Assembly (NCBI GenBank): GCA_030220185.1
Contig: JASPKZ010009950.1
Coordinates: 1-64,000 of the forward strand
Origin: Diploptera punctata
Lineage: Eukaryota; Arthropoda; Insecta; Blattodea; Blaberidae
Direction: 5' to 3'
DNA: 64,000 nt
Shown here in pieces: positions 1 through 9,581 of the stretch (position 1 is its first letter; each line of letters starts with the position of its first letter). The notes beneath the pieces were generated by a model. The model ran no database searches. It saw only the letters and a list, made by a program, of their open reading frames with translations, and had not been told where the DNA came from. The position numbers and the translations under genes were made by a program.

Positions 1-408
1 GAAAAAATATATGGGTTATAGGCAAGGCTGCATCGTACTTAGAACGTTATGTTTACAAACTGCACGTTGACACGTACTACTCGGGACAGACTTCTAGTAT
101 AGTCCGCTTTGTGTAAGAATGGACTCATCTTTGCACAATTTTTGTTTCGGCATTCTGATACAACCACACGTCACGTAAACAGGTATATTACTGAGGAGAG
201 TCGAACATACTCGCTCCGAGCAGGCAGTGGAGACGCTCGACAAAGACACGCAATATGTAAACAATGTGTATAGAAATTAGTTACTACCCTGATACCGGTA
301 CTTTTTTTCATTAAGGTTACAAAACCGATCTAATTAGAAGACAGGATATGAGGTGAGGTAAAAATAATTTTATTTTAAATTTTTAATTAAACCTCATAGT
401 GATACATT
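1..408. other. No gene recognised
   Basis: This stretch is AT-rich with no open frame of useful length, no RNA gene signature and no repeat shared with the rest of the window. If gene A's missing first exons were close they should resemble gene B exons 1 and 2, but nothing like them is visible here. Confidence 0.5.
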
Positions 409-678
409 TCTTTCGCAGTAGCCTCTGCCCGCTCCTGGAATCTCCTTCCTCAAGATATCAGGGGTTGCCGCACACTTGACACCTTTAAGTCACGCTTATA
501 CAGTTACCTGTTGTCTAATAATTAATTTTCCTCTATTTATTTAATTTTATACTATGTCATTAATCTTTTCCTCGTTTTTTTATATATCTTGAACATATTA
601 TATATTTAATTCGTTAAATTTAGAGTAAATCAAAATACATTATAAATATTAATTGTATTGTATCCATAACTTGTAATC

Positions 679-731
<53 letters not shown>

Positions 732-845
732 AATTTAGATGTAAGACTTTTCTTTTTGTAATTTTTTAAAACCTGGTTGACTGGTAGACAAGGCCTTAAG
801 GCCTTAACTCTGCCAGGTAAAATAAAATAAAGCTATTATTATTAT
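409..845 (+). mobile_element. Jockey/CR1-like LINE 3' end (5'-truncated)
   Basis: The reading frame from 409 ends at a stop at 523-525. It reads as the C-terminus typical of jockey/CR1-type ORF2, with the pattern ARxWNxLPxxI followed by TFKxxLxxYL. A 3' UTR follows, containing a (TA)n tract at about 681-728. The copy ends with a short inverted motif (AAGGCCTTAACTCTGCCAGG) and an A/ATT-rich tail near 805-845. The same 3' end recurs at 3121-3210. Only the last 39 or so codons survive, so this is a dead 5'-truncated copy. Confidence 0.75.
681..728. repeat. (TA)n microsatellite
   Basis: About 48 bp of uninterrupted TA dinucleotides lie within the 3' UTR of the LINE fragment. Confidence 0.95.
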
Positions 846-852
846 ATTTCCT

Positions 853-1170
853 CAGAGAACTACATGGTTTTTATAAGAAGCCAGATATAATAAGAACAGT
901 TAAGTCTCGTAGACTGCGATTGACTGGGCATGTAGCACCATTGGGGAATGAAAAAGTGCATGGAAGCTTCTTATAGCAAAATCAGAGGGAAAACGACTAG
1001 TTAGTAGACCAAGAATGAGGTGGGAGAATATCATTAAATATGATTTGAGGGAAGTAGATTATACAGGGTATGATTAGAAAATATTAGCTCAGGATAGGGA
1101 TGTGTGGAGAGCTTATGTCCGCGTGGCAATGGACCTACGGTTTCGATAATGGCAGTGAGTGAGTTAGTGA
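853..1170 (+). mobile_element. RTE-like LINE C-terminal fragment, family 1
   Basis: Translated in pieces, this resembles the C-terminal tail of an RTE-like ORF: LYKKPDIIRTVKSRRLR, then a GHVA-like motif, GRPRMRWEN, then DLREVDYTG and DVWRAYVR. An in-frame stop and indels break it. The 3' end reads GCAGTGAGTGAGTTAGT, as in the other family-1 copies (for example 23600-24100, 54830-55985 and 63140-63690). It starts right after the preceding LINE tail. Confidence 0.8.
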
Positions 1171-1329
1171 TATTCCTGTAATAGTTCAATGTGTTTGGCT
1201 TGTTTAGCTCTGGATTTGATCTAATTAATGCATTGTAGAATTTAGGTCTTAGACATCTACCATGTTTAGATCCATCAGTGTTATTGAATTTAGGTACATG
1301 TAGTAAAAATTGGAAGATTAGAAGACAGG

Positions 1330-1690
1330 CGGAAGATACAGTGCCTCTGCATCTTTCTACAACACTTTTTCCACCTCATCATCCCTTTATATTTCTACTC
1401 GCTTCCATTCGCTATCCTCCCTCCATAACTTGAACACACGATCGAGAGAAAATTTAACTATAGTAGTTCCTCTACATCTACATCGAACATCTCACTATTC
1501 CTCATCCTTTCATGTTTCAGCCACCCGACTCTGAAATTCCTCCCCTCGTATATCAAGGACTGCCCGACTCAAAAACAGTTTAAAAAGAAAATCACTTCAT
1601 AATTCCTTAGACAATATAATATATAACCGTGTTCCATGTATACTTTTATTTTCCTTTATATTTTAAACTTTCTTTACCAAAACATTTACT
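1330..1690 (+). mobile_element. LINE ORF2 3' end, interrupted by PLE insertion (5' portion)
   Basis: Around 1520-1605 the frame reads ATRL, stop, N then SYIKDCPTQKQFKKK (with shifts). This is the same jockey/CR1-like C-terminal pattern as at 409-525. The copy continues after the Penelope-like insertion: its 3' tail is at 2970-3210. It is broken by stops and frameshifts. Confidence 0.6.
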
Positions 1691-1691
1691 T

Positions 1692-1704
1692 AATCTAATT
1701 ATAG
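1692..1704. repeat. Target-site duplication, left (13 bp)
   Basis: AATCTAATTATAG here is repeated exactly at 2957-2969, flanking the inverted Penelope-like insertion. Confidence 0.85.
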
Positions 1705-1802
1705 TTGAATGCAGGCTTTCACGGCCGGTAATCATGATGTTGAGTGATTCCGGGTTCTGTGGCCGTGGTCCATAGTTGGTGTTGATACCAGACGTTTCGC
1801 CC

Positions 1803-2336
1803 TCAACTGCGGAGGGCATCTTCAGTGGCGAGTGCTTCTAGGCGTGTTTCCTGGTCGGAAGCTCTACTTAGAGTGAACGCTGCGGGTGTTGTATTGATAC
1901 TAGTGGTGGGAGCAGGGTGAGCGGGCGTGGCTCTTGCTGATTGGCTAATGGTCGTCTCCTTGTTGTCCCTAGTGTTGATGCATTTATTTTCTAGTGTACG
2001 GTACCAGGCCTTAGACAGTTTAATACCTTCCTCTTTTCTGTTAATATTTTCCTTATGCTTGTGTATTTCTATAGCCTCTCGATATAATCTAGGGAAATAA
2101 TAGGAAGTTGTGGCTAAAACTTGTGTATCATCGAATAGAATCTGGTGTCCATTCATAATGGCATGTTCTGCTACAGCCGATTTATCCATTTCTCCTTGTC
2201 TGCAGTTTCTTTTGTGTTCTGATAAACGTGTGGCTATACTTCTTTTTGTGGTCCCTATGTATGGTTTACCACACGAACAAGGAAGTCGATATACGCCGCA
2301 AGTGGAGAGAGGTGGCCGAGGATCCTTAGCTGAGCG
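1803..2336 (-). pseudogene. Penelope-like element C-terminal fragment with GIY-YIG-type endonuclease motif (left arm)
   Basis: This is the same reading frame as the right arm (2354-2887). It covers the end of a PLE polyprotein with the endonuclease signature GVYRLPCSCGKPYIG, followed by KRSxATRLSEHKRNC and about 128 further residues to the stop. The reverse transcriptase domain is missing, so this is a 5'-truncated non-autonomous copy. Confidence 0.75.
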
Positions 2337-2353
2337 AAGGCAGTCTTCTATTT

Positions 2354-2887
2354 CGCTCAGCTAAGGATCCTCGGCCACCTCTCTCCACTTACGGCGTATA
2401 TCGACTTCCTTGTTCGTGTGGTAAACCATACATAGGGACCACAAAAAGAAGTATAGCCACACGTTTATCAGAACACAAAAGAAACTGCAGACAAGGAGAA
2501 ATGGATAAATCGGCTGTAGCAGAACATGCCATTATGAATGGACACCAGATTCTATTCGATGATACACAAGTTTTAGCCACAACTTCCTATTATTTCCCTA
2601 GATTATATCGAGAGGCTATAGAAATACACAAGCATAAGGAAAATATTAACAGAAAAGAGGAAGGTATTAAACTGTCTAAGGCCTGGTACCGTACACTAGA
2701 AAATAAATGCATCAACACTAGGGACAACAAGGAGACGACCATTAGCCAATCAGCAAGAGCCACGCCCGCTCACCCTGCTCCCACCACTAGTATCAATACA
2801 ACACCCGCAGCGTTCACTCTAAGTAGAGCTTCCGACCAGGAAACACGCCTAGAAGCACTCGCCACTGAAGATGCCCTCCGCAGTTGA
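2354..2887 (+). pseudogene. Penelope-like element C-terminal fragment with GIY-YIG-type endonuclease motif (right arm)
   Basis: The frame is open from the palindrome loop to the stop at 2885-2887. The motif GVYRLPCSCGKPYIG at 2393-2437 is the GIY-YIG-type core seen in Penelope-like elements, with the CxC and the later H and C residues of their zinc-finger-like linker. The segment starting at the first ATG (2501) encodes 128 residues, identical to those of the left arm. There is no RT domain, so it is not functional alone. Confidence 0.75.
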
Positions 2888-2956
2888 GGGCGAAACGTCT
2901 GGTATCAACACCAACTATGGACCACGGCCACAGAACCCGGAATCACTCAACATCAT

Positions 2957-2969
2957 AATCTAATTATAG
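2957..2969. repeat. Target-site duplication, right (13 bp)
   Basis: This is an exact copy of 1692-1704, directly abutting the right end of the palindromic insertion. Confidence 0.85.
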
Positions 2970-2988
2970 GTTATTATATTTGTTATTA

Positions 2989-3034
<46 letters not shown>

Positions 3035-3210
3035 TTTTCATTCTTCCCCTTGTCAACGTTATATTGTGTAGCCTATAATTATCTATTATGTATCATTATC
3101 ATAATTCTTATTGCATGTATAATTTAACCCTGGTGAAGTGGAATAGAAGACCTTAGGGTCTTAACTCCATCAGGTATATTAGATAAATAAATAAATGAAA
3201 TAAATAAAAA
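2970..3210 (+). mobile_element. LINE 3' UTR and tail (continuation of 1330-1690)
   Basis: This contains an (ATT)n tract at about 2985-3030. It then ends with GACCTTAGGGTCTTAACTCC, ATCAGG and a TAAATAAATAAA tail, the same design as the LINE 3' end at 800-845. It restores the LINE copy split by the PLE insertion. Confidence 0.7.
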
Positions 3211-3298
3211 ATGTAGTATTTTGTCTGGTACTGTAAAAACTTGCGAGTGTTCTCTGTCAATTAGTGTATGTCCTTTTTTTTCGGTTTGCGTTTTTTAG

Positions 3299-3684
3299 GA
3301 AGTTTGCCATTTTTCTGCCAGCCGGTGGGCAGCTTGGCGTCAGGCTTCATAGTGCAGTGGCTGGGCAGGAAGAAGGCCCTGATGCTCATCAACATACCGT
3401 ACTGCATAGGGATCGTGATGTTGAGCATAGCACCCTCTGTCTCCGTGCTCTTCGTTGCCAACATCCTCCTGGGAACTACTGTAGGGTTCACAGAAGCGCC
3501 TATAAACAGTTACTTCGGAGAGATATGTCAGCCCGAACTGCGCAGCATACTGACAGGCAGTGCTGGCATCTTCTACCAGACAGGAATGTGTGTGCTCTAT
3601 GTGCTGGGAAGTTTGCTGCACTGGAAAACAACCGCTGCAGTTCTTGCAGTTGTACCTGTCATAGCATTCATATTACTAACACAG
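3299..3684 (+). CDS. Tret1-like: Tret1-like gene A, exon homologous to gene B exons 3+4
   Basis: The acceptor TTTTTTAG|GA is at 3297-3298 and the donor ACACAG|GTAACT at 3685. The exon begins with the last two bases of a Gly codon (phase 1) and ends in phase 0. It encodes GSLPFFCQPVGSLASGF, then the MFS loop motif WLGRKKALM, and FTEAPINSYFGEICQPELRS, then GSAGIFYQTGM. These are hallmarks of insect Tret1/sugar transporters (TM2 to TM6). Gene B splits the same segment with an intron after GSA. No frameshift is seen in this exon. Confidence 0.9.
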
Positions 3685-3720
3685 GTAACTCCTGGTACCA
3701 TATATTGTTTATTTATTTAC

Positions 3721-4220
3721 TAGGGCATTCGATAAGTACTGGCAACATTGTTGTAATTCAGCGATCCTAGTGGTGACCATTCTAATCTTGTAGTATGTTG
3801 TTGAGTAATTCTGTAATATTGAAAGTTTCGAAATAGCAATATTTTGTGAATGCATTAATTGTTTTTTCACATTTAGTAAAGTAATACCGCCCTAAAAAAG
3901 GTGTTCAGTAGAATTTGTTTAGAAGGTGGAATTGGGAAATATTCGAACATCCAGCAATTCATCGGACAATCACCAAATTCTTTGGACATGAGCCCTTCTG
4001 GCTAAGACTTATTCTCAATGATTAAAGAATATCTACGAGGCATTCGATTTCAATCGAGAGTTGATATCCAGAAAGCTCTAGATCGATCAGATGAGAGAAA
4101 TATCAATAAATGGTGATGCAGATGGAGTGCGTCATCATCCAAAGATTTGGCAACGTATAGTTGACTTGACAGGAGACTATAAATGAAGTTCGTAATGTCT
4201 AAAATAACCTAAATAATGTC
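3721..4220 (+). mobile_element. Internally deleted mariner-like element, copy 1
   Basis: It starts with TAGGGCATTCGATAAGTAC, matching the end of the related copy at 31578. A broken frame at 3949-4190 resembles the C-terminus of a mariner transposase: NSLDMSPSG (cf. PPYSPDLAP), EYLRGIRF, DIQKALDRS and a WQR-like end. Between terminus and C-terminus there is room for only about 200 bp, so most of the transposase is deleted. It lies in gene A's intron, right after the exon donor. Confidence 0.6.
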
Positions 4221-4274
4221 ATTAGTAAAATATGGAGGAATTTTTTTTTAACTGAGATTATTACATTTTTTTTA

Positions 4275-5577
4275 ATTTATGTTGGAAACAAGCAACAATA
4301 CCAGAAACCTGGACAACAGCAATAGTACAATCTATTTTTAAGAAAGGAGAACGTAACGACTGCAACAACTACAGAGGAATAAGTAGTTTTAACTGCAGGC
4401 TATAAAATATACTCAAGAATCTTAACATTTAGGTTAAAACAAATAGCAGAGGTAATGTTAACAGAAGAACAAAGTGGATTCAGATCAAGGCGTTCATGTA
4501 TGGATAATATATTTACGATAAAAGAATTTACAAACAAAAGAAGAGAATATAACAAGGAAACACACATAGCTTTTATTGATTTTGTCAAGGCATTTGATAA
4601 AGTAGACAGAGAAAAATTTTGGACAATTTTAAAAGAAAAAGGAATTCCGAAACACTTAATAGCAGCTATAATGAGTTTGTATTGGAACACAAATTTTGTT
4701 ATAAAAACTAGAAATGAAGTAAGTAAAAATAAAATTCATACTAATCAAGGAGTTAAACAAGGATGCAGTATCTCTCCAGTTTTGTTTAACCTATACATCA
4801 ATGATATAATAAAAAATGGAACGAAGAAACAAATAAAGGGATAAAATTAGATAAAACACACTACTTGAAAATATTATTATACGCTGATGACCAGATAATA
4901 ATAGCAAATACGGAAGACGAGCTTCAAAGGAATATTTTTAAATTATTTAAATTACATAATATATGTGAACAATATAATCTCAAAATATCCATAGAAAAAA
5001 CTAAGGTAATGGCATTCCAAGGGAAAAATCAAATCAGATCCAAAATAGTAATAGAAAATAAAATCACAGAACAGGTGAACCATCTCAATTATCTAGGATG
5101 TGACATTTCATTTAATTATGATAATGATATAACTAATAAAATAGCAAAATTCCAGGGAATATGTAGTACGGTAAAACGATCACTAATAACAAAACAACAA
5201 GAGAGACCCAATTGAAATTTTATAAAACGTTGGCAGTACCGGTACTGCTCTATGGTTCAGAAGCCTGGATACATAAAAACAAGATCTAAGTAGGATAACG
5301 GCGGCAAAAATGAAATTTTTGAGATCTGTTAAAGGGTGCACTAAGGAAGACTGAATCAAGAACACAGAAATAAGTCAGGGACTTGAAATATTTGCAATAA
5401 CTGATAAAATAGATACGTATAGACAAAAATGGAAGCACCAGATAGACAGAATGAATGAAGATAGATATCCAAAACAAATAACAAAATACAAACCTAAAGG
5501 CACCCGAGATGTGCGCAGACCTAGAAACAGATGGGCTGAAGTCGGAACGGGTCAACAAACCTAATCCATGAATGCAG
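4275..5577 (+). mobile_element. LINE fragment with RT domain, family 2
   Basis: Broken frames encode, in order: IPETW and FKKGxxNDCxNYRGIS (RT 2), LTEEQSGFRxxRSCMDN, FIDFVKAFDKVDR (RT 3), GVKQGCSISPVLFNLYIND (RT 4) and YADDQIIIA at 4880-4906 (catalytic RT 5). KTKVMAFQGKN and NYLGCDIS follow, then the C-terminal tail with an RPRNRWAEVGTG-like end. The largest open pieces are 4455-4844 and 4865-5215, separated by a stop and frameshift. The 3' end CGGAACGGGTCAACAAACCTAATCC precedes an (ATT)n tail, the family-2 terminus. The endonuclease domain is absent (5' truncated). Confidence 0.8.
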
Positions 5578-5580
5578 ATG

Positions 5581-5636
<56 letters not shown>
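5578..5636. repeat. (ATT)n microsatellite, LINE tail
   Basis: About 19 ATT units lie directly at the 3' end of the family-2 LINE copy. Confidence 0.95.
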
Positions 5637-5707
5637 GTTATAGTAGTGTTGCCATTACTTATCATATGTACTAGCGAATACATCGCGTACGCTGCTACAC
5701 CTAAGTA

Positions 5708-6313
5708 AATTAAATATGTGTTTTTATTTTTAGTTGAATGCATTAAAAGAAAATATTTATATATTTAATGTAAACGGCGATGTTTGAAAACAAATGAGAA
5801 ATGATTGTTATGCTTCATTTGTTCATCACTACAACCAGATCGTATTATTTATTGCCAAAGGATTGCAATATTGTAAGAATGCACCCTAGTAGAGAAATTT
5901 ATAACCGCATTATATGTATTAATGAATTTCTGATATCCTATGATGTAAATATGTCAATTATATTTTTTCCAACGTTATTTGCTGGGAAATGACTCGTTTA
6001 AGAAAGTGCAAATAGTGTTTTTTTTGTGGTATAATCAATTGCTACAAATGTTTTTATATTATCTCCCGCATGCACTTTCAGCTGACATTCGTGCACTATA
6101 TATACAATCTGGTAGCCGTATTTCTTAGAGAGTCAATCACTGCAAAATAATGCTAAGACCTATTCAGAATGTTAAAAAGAAGGAGCTGTCTTTAATATGA
6201 TAGATTTCGATTGATAAATGCGAGGCGTAACACGACTGTGATTGGTTGTAAATCAAAATTCATTGAAATATGATTGGTCATTGACTCCCATTTGGGGCAC
6301 GAGTTAAATAGTC
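5708..6313 (+). repeat. Hairpin-ended repeat family, copy 1
   Basis: This shares with five other copies (6314-6904, 29751-30474, 56824-57450, 57449-58163, 60701-61421) the core beginning GTAAACGGCGATGTTTGAAAA and the end TGATTGGTCATTGA...GAGTTAAATAGTC. The left hairpin part is missing. It joins copy 2 head to tail at 6313/6314. I cannot assign it to a known transposon class. Confidence 0.75.
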
Positions 6314-6904
6314 ATAAGTAATACCACGAGTGATTTCCAAATTATCGATAAATTCACGAATCACGAAGTGAGCGTACAATATGTACGCTTCATCTGCTTC
6401 TTTTGTTTATCACTGCAACCAGATTATACTATTTATTGCGAAAGGAATGCAATATTGTAAGAATGCTCTCTAGTGGAGAAGAAATGAAACACATCAAACT
6501 GTATATTAATTCATTTCTGATGTCGTATGATGTAAATATGACAATTATATTTTTCTGGATTATTACCTGGGAAAAAATACACATAAGAAAGTGCAAAAAG
6601 TGGTTTCTTTTTTTGGTGGTATAATCAATTGCTACAAATGTTTTTATATTAACTCCTGCAAGCGCTATGTGTTGACATCTATGCACTACATATACAATCT
6701 GGTAGCCGTATTTCTTATGGGCTCAGTCACTGCAAAATAATGGTCAGACCTGTTCAGAATATTAAAAAGGAGGAGTTTTCTTTAATATGGTAAATGTAAC
6801 ACTGATAAATATTTTGTGAAACACGACTCTGATTGGTTGTAAAACAGAAATCATTGAAACGTGATTGGTCATTGACACCCATTTGGGGCATGAGTTAAAT
6901 AGTC
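6314..6904 (+). repeat. Hairpin-ended repeat family, copy 2
   Basis: It begins with the left hairpin strand (ATAAGTAATACCACGAGTGA) and is then deleted for about 150 bp relative to the fullest copies. It resumes at GTACGCTTCATCTGCTTC and ends at GAGTTAAATAGTC. It has a 73-codon open frame at 6403-6624 that is also partly open in copies 3 and 5; I do not consider it proven coding. Confidence 0.75.
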
Positions 6905-7039
6905 TGAAATAATTTTATTTCACGCTTTCACTTGTTTGTCATGATGATTTTTTAATTATAAATGTATATTTGATCAACCATTGTTACAAAGCTTGACAAT
7001 TGGTTCAATGTTTTAGAAGTGATAGCCAATTTTTTTTTC

Positions 7040-7200
7040 TAACATGGAAAGTGTCAATCATCGCATGCCGAAACCCACCTGAAAATTTCTCTCACAGAAG
7101 CATTTAGATATACCAATGCCGTGTCCAAAAAAAAAAATATATATGTATATATATATGCCGCTTTTAACTGCAAGGCACAGATATCGAAGTCAGAATCCAG
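7040..7200 (-). repeat. Interspersed repeat Z, copy
   Basis: On the minus strand this reads TTTCTGTGCC-like text, GCAGTTAAAAGCGGC, GGACACGGCATTGG, AGAGAAATTTTCAGGTGGG and GCATGCGATGATTGACA. It is homologous to 8015-8150 (+), 54235-54310/54588-54740 (-) and 59098-59275 (+). A (TA)n tract at about 7137-7155 is inserted. The family is unassigned, with no coding potential. Confidence 0.65.
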
Positions 7201-7334
7201 TAATAGCAACCCTCTGTGGGAAGCAAATTGTATCCATTCTTGAGTAGAGCAGTAGAGTGGAGTGAGGCAAGGCAATGCAGGTGATAGGTTGTAAGAGTTA
7301 TCCGATTCATCAAGTCAGGAGCTATATTATTTCC

Positions 7335-7507
7335 CTGTAGTTTAAATGTGAAGCGAATGGAGAAGACTACATAACAGTGAGCTATACGTATGATCTTTAT
7401 ATGAAACCAGACACAATAAGAGAATTAATTCTCGTAGACTGCAATGGGCAGGACATGTGGCACGATTGGGGAATTAAAAGGGGCATGTAAGCTTCATGTA
7501 GGGAAAA
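7335..7507 (+). mobile_element. RTE-like LINE family 1 fragment, left half (split by SINE)
   Basis: It carries the family-1 tail text GGAGAAGACTACATAACAGTGAG, LYMKPDTIRELILVD-like broken frames and GGACATGTGGCACGATTGGG. It continues at 7838-8010 after a SINE insertion that duplicated TGTAGG(G)AAAA. Confidence 0.75.
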
Positions 7508-7836
7508 AACTCCTGGCACGACAGGCCTAGAAGGCCCTTAGCCTACCAGCTGGCTGCTGGCCTCCACATCCACATGTGTCAATCACAGAGGTAGATGATC
7601 ATCCAGCCAGTGTAGGGGTGACATGTGGTCAGCATGTCGAGTACCTCAGCCTTTATAGCTGGTTTTCTCAACCTGGAGCCTCTACTTATTGTAGCTACCT
7701 AAATGTCTCACGATGCTGGGTGGCCGCGAATTACGTTGAGAAAATTCCTTCCCCATGGAGACTCGAACCAGCGCAAGTCCCGTAGCTCTGCGCCAAGGCT
7801 TCCTGCCTTAACCACTCGGCTATGGCGCGGGACTCT
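7508..7836 (-). mobile_element. tRNA-headed SINE, family B
   Basis: The minus-strand head at about 7833-7750 reads GCGCCATAGCCGAGTGGTTAAGGCAGG (A box, here shown only as a description) and GGTTCGAGTCTCC at 7758-7770 (B box). This is the pattern of a class II (Leu/Ser-like) tRNA with a long variable arm. A body of about 240 bp follows. TGTAGGGAAAA (7497-7507) and TGTAGGAAAAC (7837-7847) look like a slightly diverged target-site duplication in the host LINE. Confidence 0.7.
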
Positions 7837-8010
7837 TGTAGGAAAACCAGAGGGAAAACCAAGAATGAGGTAGGATAATAGCATTAACCATGATTTGAGG
7901 GATGCAGGTTATACAGGGGATGATTGGAAAACATTAGCTCAGGATAGTAATATGTCGAGAACTTACGTCCGCGTGAGTAGGTTTGATAGTGCCAGTGAGT
8001 AAGTTAGTCA
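7837..8010 (+). mobile_element. RTE-like LINE family 1 fragment, right half
   Basis: It continues the LINE from 7507 with GKPRMR, NHDLRDAGYTGDDWKTLAQD and the 3' end AGTGCCAGTGAGTAAGTTAGT. Frameshifts are present. Confidence 0.75.
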
Positions 8011-8014
8011 TTTA

Positions 8015-8150
8015 AATTAGAGGTTTGGCGCTGAATTTTAGTGCCTTGCAATTAAAAACGGCAGATATATTTTTGGACACGTCCTTGGTACATCACTTTT
8101 TCCTGGGAGAAATTTGAAGGTAGGCTTCGACATGCAATGGATGGCAGTTC
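8015..8150 (+). repeat. Interspersed repeat Z, copy
   Basis: It shares with 59098-59275 the text GTGCCTTGCARTTAAAAACG, TTTTGGACACG, TTGGTACATCAC and GAAGGTAGG, followed by CAATGGATGGCAGTTCCCTTG. It is in the opposite orientation to the copy at 7040. Confidence 0.65.
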
Positions 8151-8211
8151 CCTTGTAAGTATTTGGTTTCAAAATGATAAAAATCCCTAACTGTGATATA
8201 ATGTTATACAG

Positions 8212-8463
8212 GTACCAGAATCTCCCATTTGGTTAATTGCACAAGGGAGAATGCAAGACGCGGAGGCAGCTCTGTGCTGGCTGAGAGGATGGGTGGAACC
8301 CAGCGCCGTGCAGCACGAATTTCAGCAACTTATTGCCTACCACGAGAGTGTTACAAAGAAGCAAAGTAGTCGGCAGGACGGTGAGGCAGGACCCGAGAAA
8401 GACAATTTACTAGCTGCTAACGACAATACAGGAAAGGACCTCAAAGATGATGATAAACAACAA
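8212..8463 (+). CDS. Tret1-like: Tret1-like gene A, exon with PESPIWL motif and TM6-TM7 loop
   Basis: The acceptor TTATACAG|GTACCA is at 8210-8211 and the donor CAACAA|GTAAGG at 8464; both ends are phase 0 (252 nt, 84 codons). It encodes VPESPIWLIAQGR, the sugar transporter PESPxWL signature after TM6, then LCWLRGWVEPSAVQHEF and a long acidic and lysine-rich cytoplasmic loop. The loop is about 16 residues longer than in gene B, and gene A alone has an intron at its end. No break is seen in this exon. Confidence 0.9.
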
Positions 8464-8702
8464 GTAAGGAGAGGACATTACAATATTTTACTCTTCCTTT
8501 CTATAGTCCGTTCGATGAGTGAAGAGAAACTTGCTGAGTTTATCTTCAAACGGTCGGAACGTGAACAGTGTCAAGTAACAGAGATAAAAAAAAAGTCCGT
8601 CACGCAGAACTGTGTAAACTAAATGGATTCCTCAGAAAGTCGAATTTATGGTCCCATTTTGTTGGTTTATGCGATATATAGGTCTATATGACATGAAGAG
8701 AA

Positions 8703-8790
8703 AAATATATGCTTGAACGAGGATTTGAACCTGGACCTCTAAATTAATACTTCAGTGCGCTGCCAGTTACGCTATCCAAAAAACCTCGTA
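8703..8790 (-). repeat. tRNA-like repeat (SINE family E head)
   Basis: The minus strand reads GGATAGCGTAACTGGCAGCGC, then AGGTCCAGGTTCAAATCCTCG: an A-box-like and a B-box-like (GGTTCAAATCC) segment. It is one of many degenerate tRNA-like copies here. The cloverleaf is not intact, so it is not called as a tRNA gene. Confidence 0.6.
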
Positions 8791-8810
8791 CAAATATTTA
8801 TTTATTCTAT

Positions 8811-9110
8811 ATATCCATCCATAGTAATTCTGCCCGAAGGCAGGTCCTTCACAGGAATCATAGCATTTTCATGCTATGCTTGCAGCTTTACTAGGGAATT
8901 GTAGGTGTGGTAGCTTCCCGTTGCTTTCCACACCGGTGAAGGATGATGGTGATGATGATAATGATAATGATGATGATGATGGCCATATGATTTCGGGGAC
9001 CGTTTGGGCCTTAAAGGTTTCCTGACATTTGTCTTACAGGTGAGAAAAAACCCCAATAAAAACCTCACCCAGAAAAATTACCCCGACCGGGGATCGAACC
9101 CCAGCGGTGA
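8811..9110 (-). mobile_element. tRNA-headed SINE, family A
   Basis: Minus-strand order: degenerate tRNA-like head, GTCGGGGTAATTTTTCTGGG, CCTGTAAGACAAATGTCAGG, a (CAT/ATC)n stretch, CACCGGTGTGGAAAGCAACG, then AATGCTATGATTCCTGTGAA and GGCAGAATTACTATGGATGG, ending in (TA)n. Related copies are at 10705, 13503, 25912, 43577, 47301 and 53156. This copy has lost part of the head. Confidence 0.8.
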
Positions 9111-9115
9111 ACATT

Positions 9116-9124
9116 CTATATATA

Positions 9125-9160
<36 letters not shown>
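9116..9160. repeat. (TA)n microsatellite
   Basis: A TA-rich tract of about 45 bp with one TTA interruption, next to SINE A. Confidence 0.9.
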
Positions 9161-9162
<2 letters not shown>

Positions 9163-9165
9163 CAC

Positions 9166-9280
9166 GATAAAAAAATAAATGCCTGGATGGGTTTTTGAAC
9201 CCGGATCTCTGGATTGGTACTCCATCGTGATATCAATTACACCACCGGGCAAATCTAATACAAACACTTATTTTTCTTAT
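9166..9280 (-). repeat. tRNA-like repeat (SINE family E head)
   Basis: The minus strand reads GCCCGGTGGTGTAATTGATATC, then AGATCCGGGTTCAAAAACCC. It carries the same flanking AATAAATGCCTGG and AAATAAGTGTTTGTATTAG text as 9462-9560. Confidence 0.6.
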
Positions 9281-9294
9281 TATATATGTTCTCC

Positions 9295-9580
9295 ATTATT
9301 ACGAGATGAAGTTAGAACTCTGTCTTCACTGCCACCTGGTAGCTACTATACCAAATAAGCAAATTAAAGAGAATATTTTTACTTTATAACAGTGACGCTT
9401 TATCGAATGTTATAATTAAATTTTTGACATTGAGCAATGCAAGCTTAATATGGCATGATAAGAAAAATAAATGCCTGGACGGGATTTGAAGCCGGATCTC
9501 TGGATTGGTAATCCATCGTGATATCCATTACACCACCGGGCAAATCTAATACAAACACTTATTTCACTTATTTTTCTTAT
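9295..9580 (-). mobile_element. SINE family E, fullest minus copy (head plus body)
   Basis: The tRNA-like head lies at 9465-9560 (minus) and the body follows at 9450-9295. The body reads AATGTCAAAAATTTAATTATAAC, GATAAAGCGTCACTG, TTAATTTGCTTA, GGCAGTG and ATCTCGTAAT, the same body that follows the heads at 17165-17400 and 17430-17700. B box GGTTCAAATCCCG-like. No protein is encoded. Confidence 0.65.
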
Positions 9581-9581
9581 T

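Larger units (their letters stand above)
1705..2956. mobile_element. Inverted (head-to-head) Penelope-like element, near-perfect palindrome
   Basis: Two 605-bp arms (1734-2338 and 2352-2956) are reverse complements around a 13-nt loop (2339-2351). Position i pairs with 4690-i throughout without indels. I found one mismatch, 2299 versus 2391. Each arm is a 5'-truncated Penelope-like element 3' end, so the two truncated 5' ends meet in the middle and the 3' ends point outward. The left arm carries 29 extra terminal bases (1705-1733) that the right arm lacks. The 13-bp direct repeats outside mark it as one insertion event, into the 3' UTR of a LINE. Confidence 0.85.

Noticed and set aside
2110..2580. 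An 84-codon plus-strand frame and a related 63-codon minus-strand frame
   Set aside because: They are the antisense of the Penelope endonuclease frame in the two palindrome arms.
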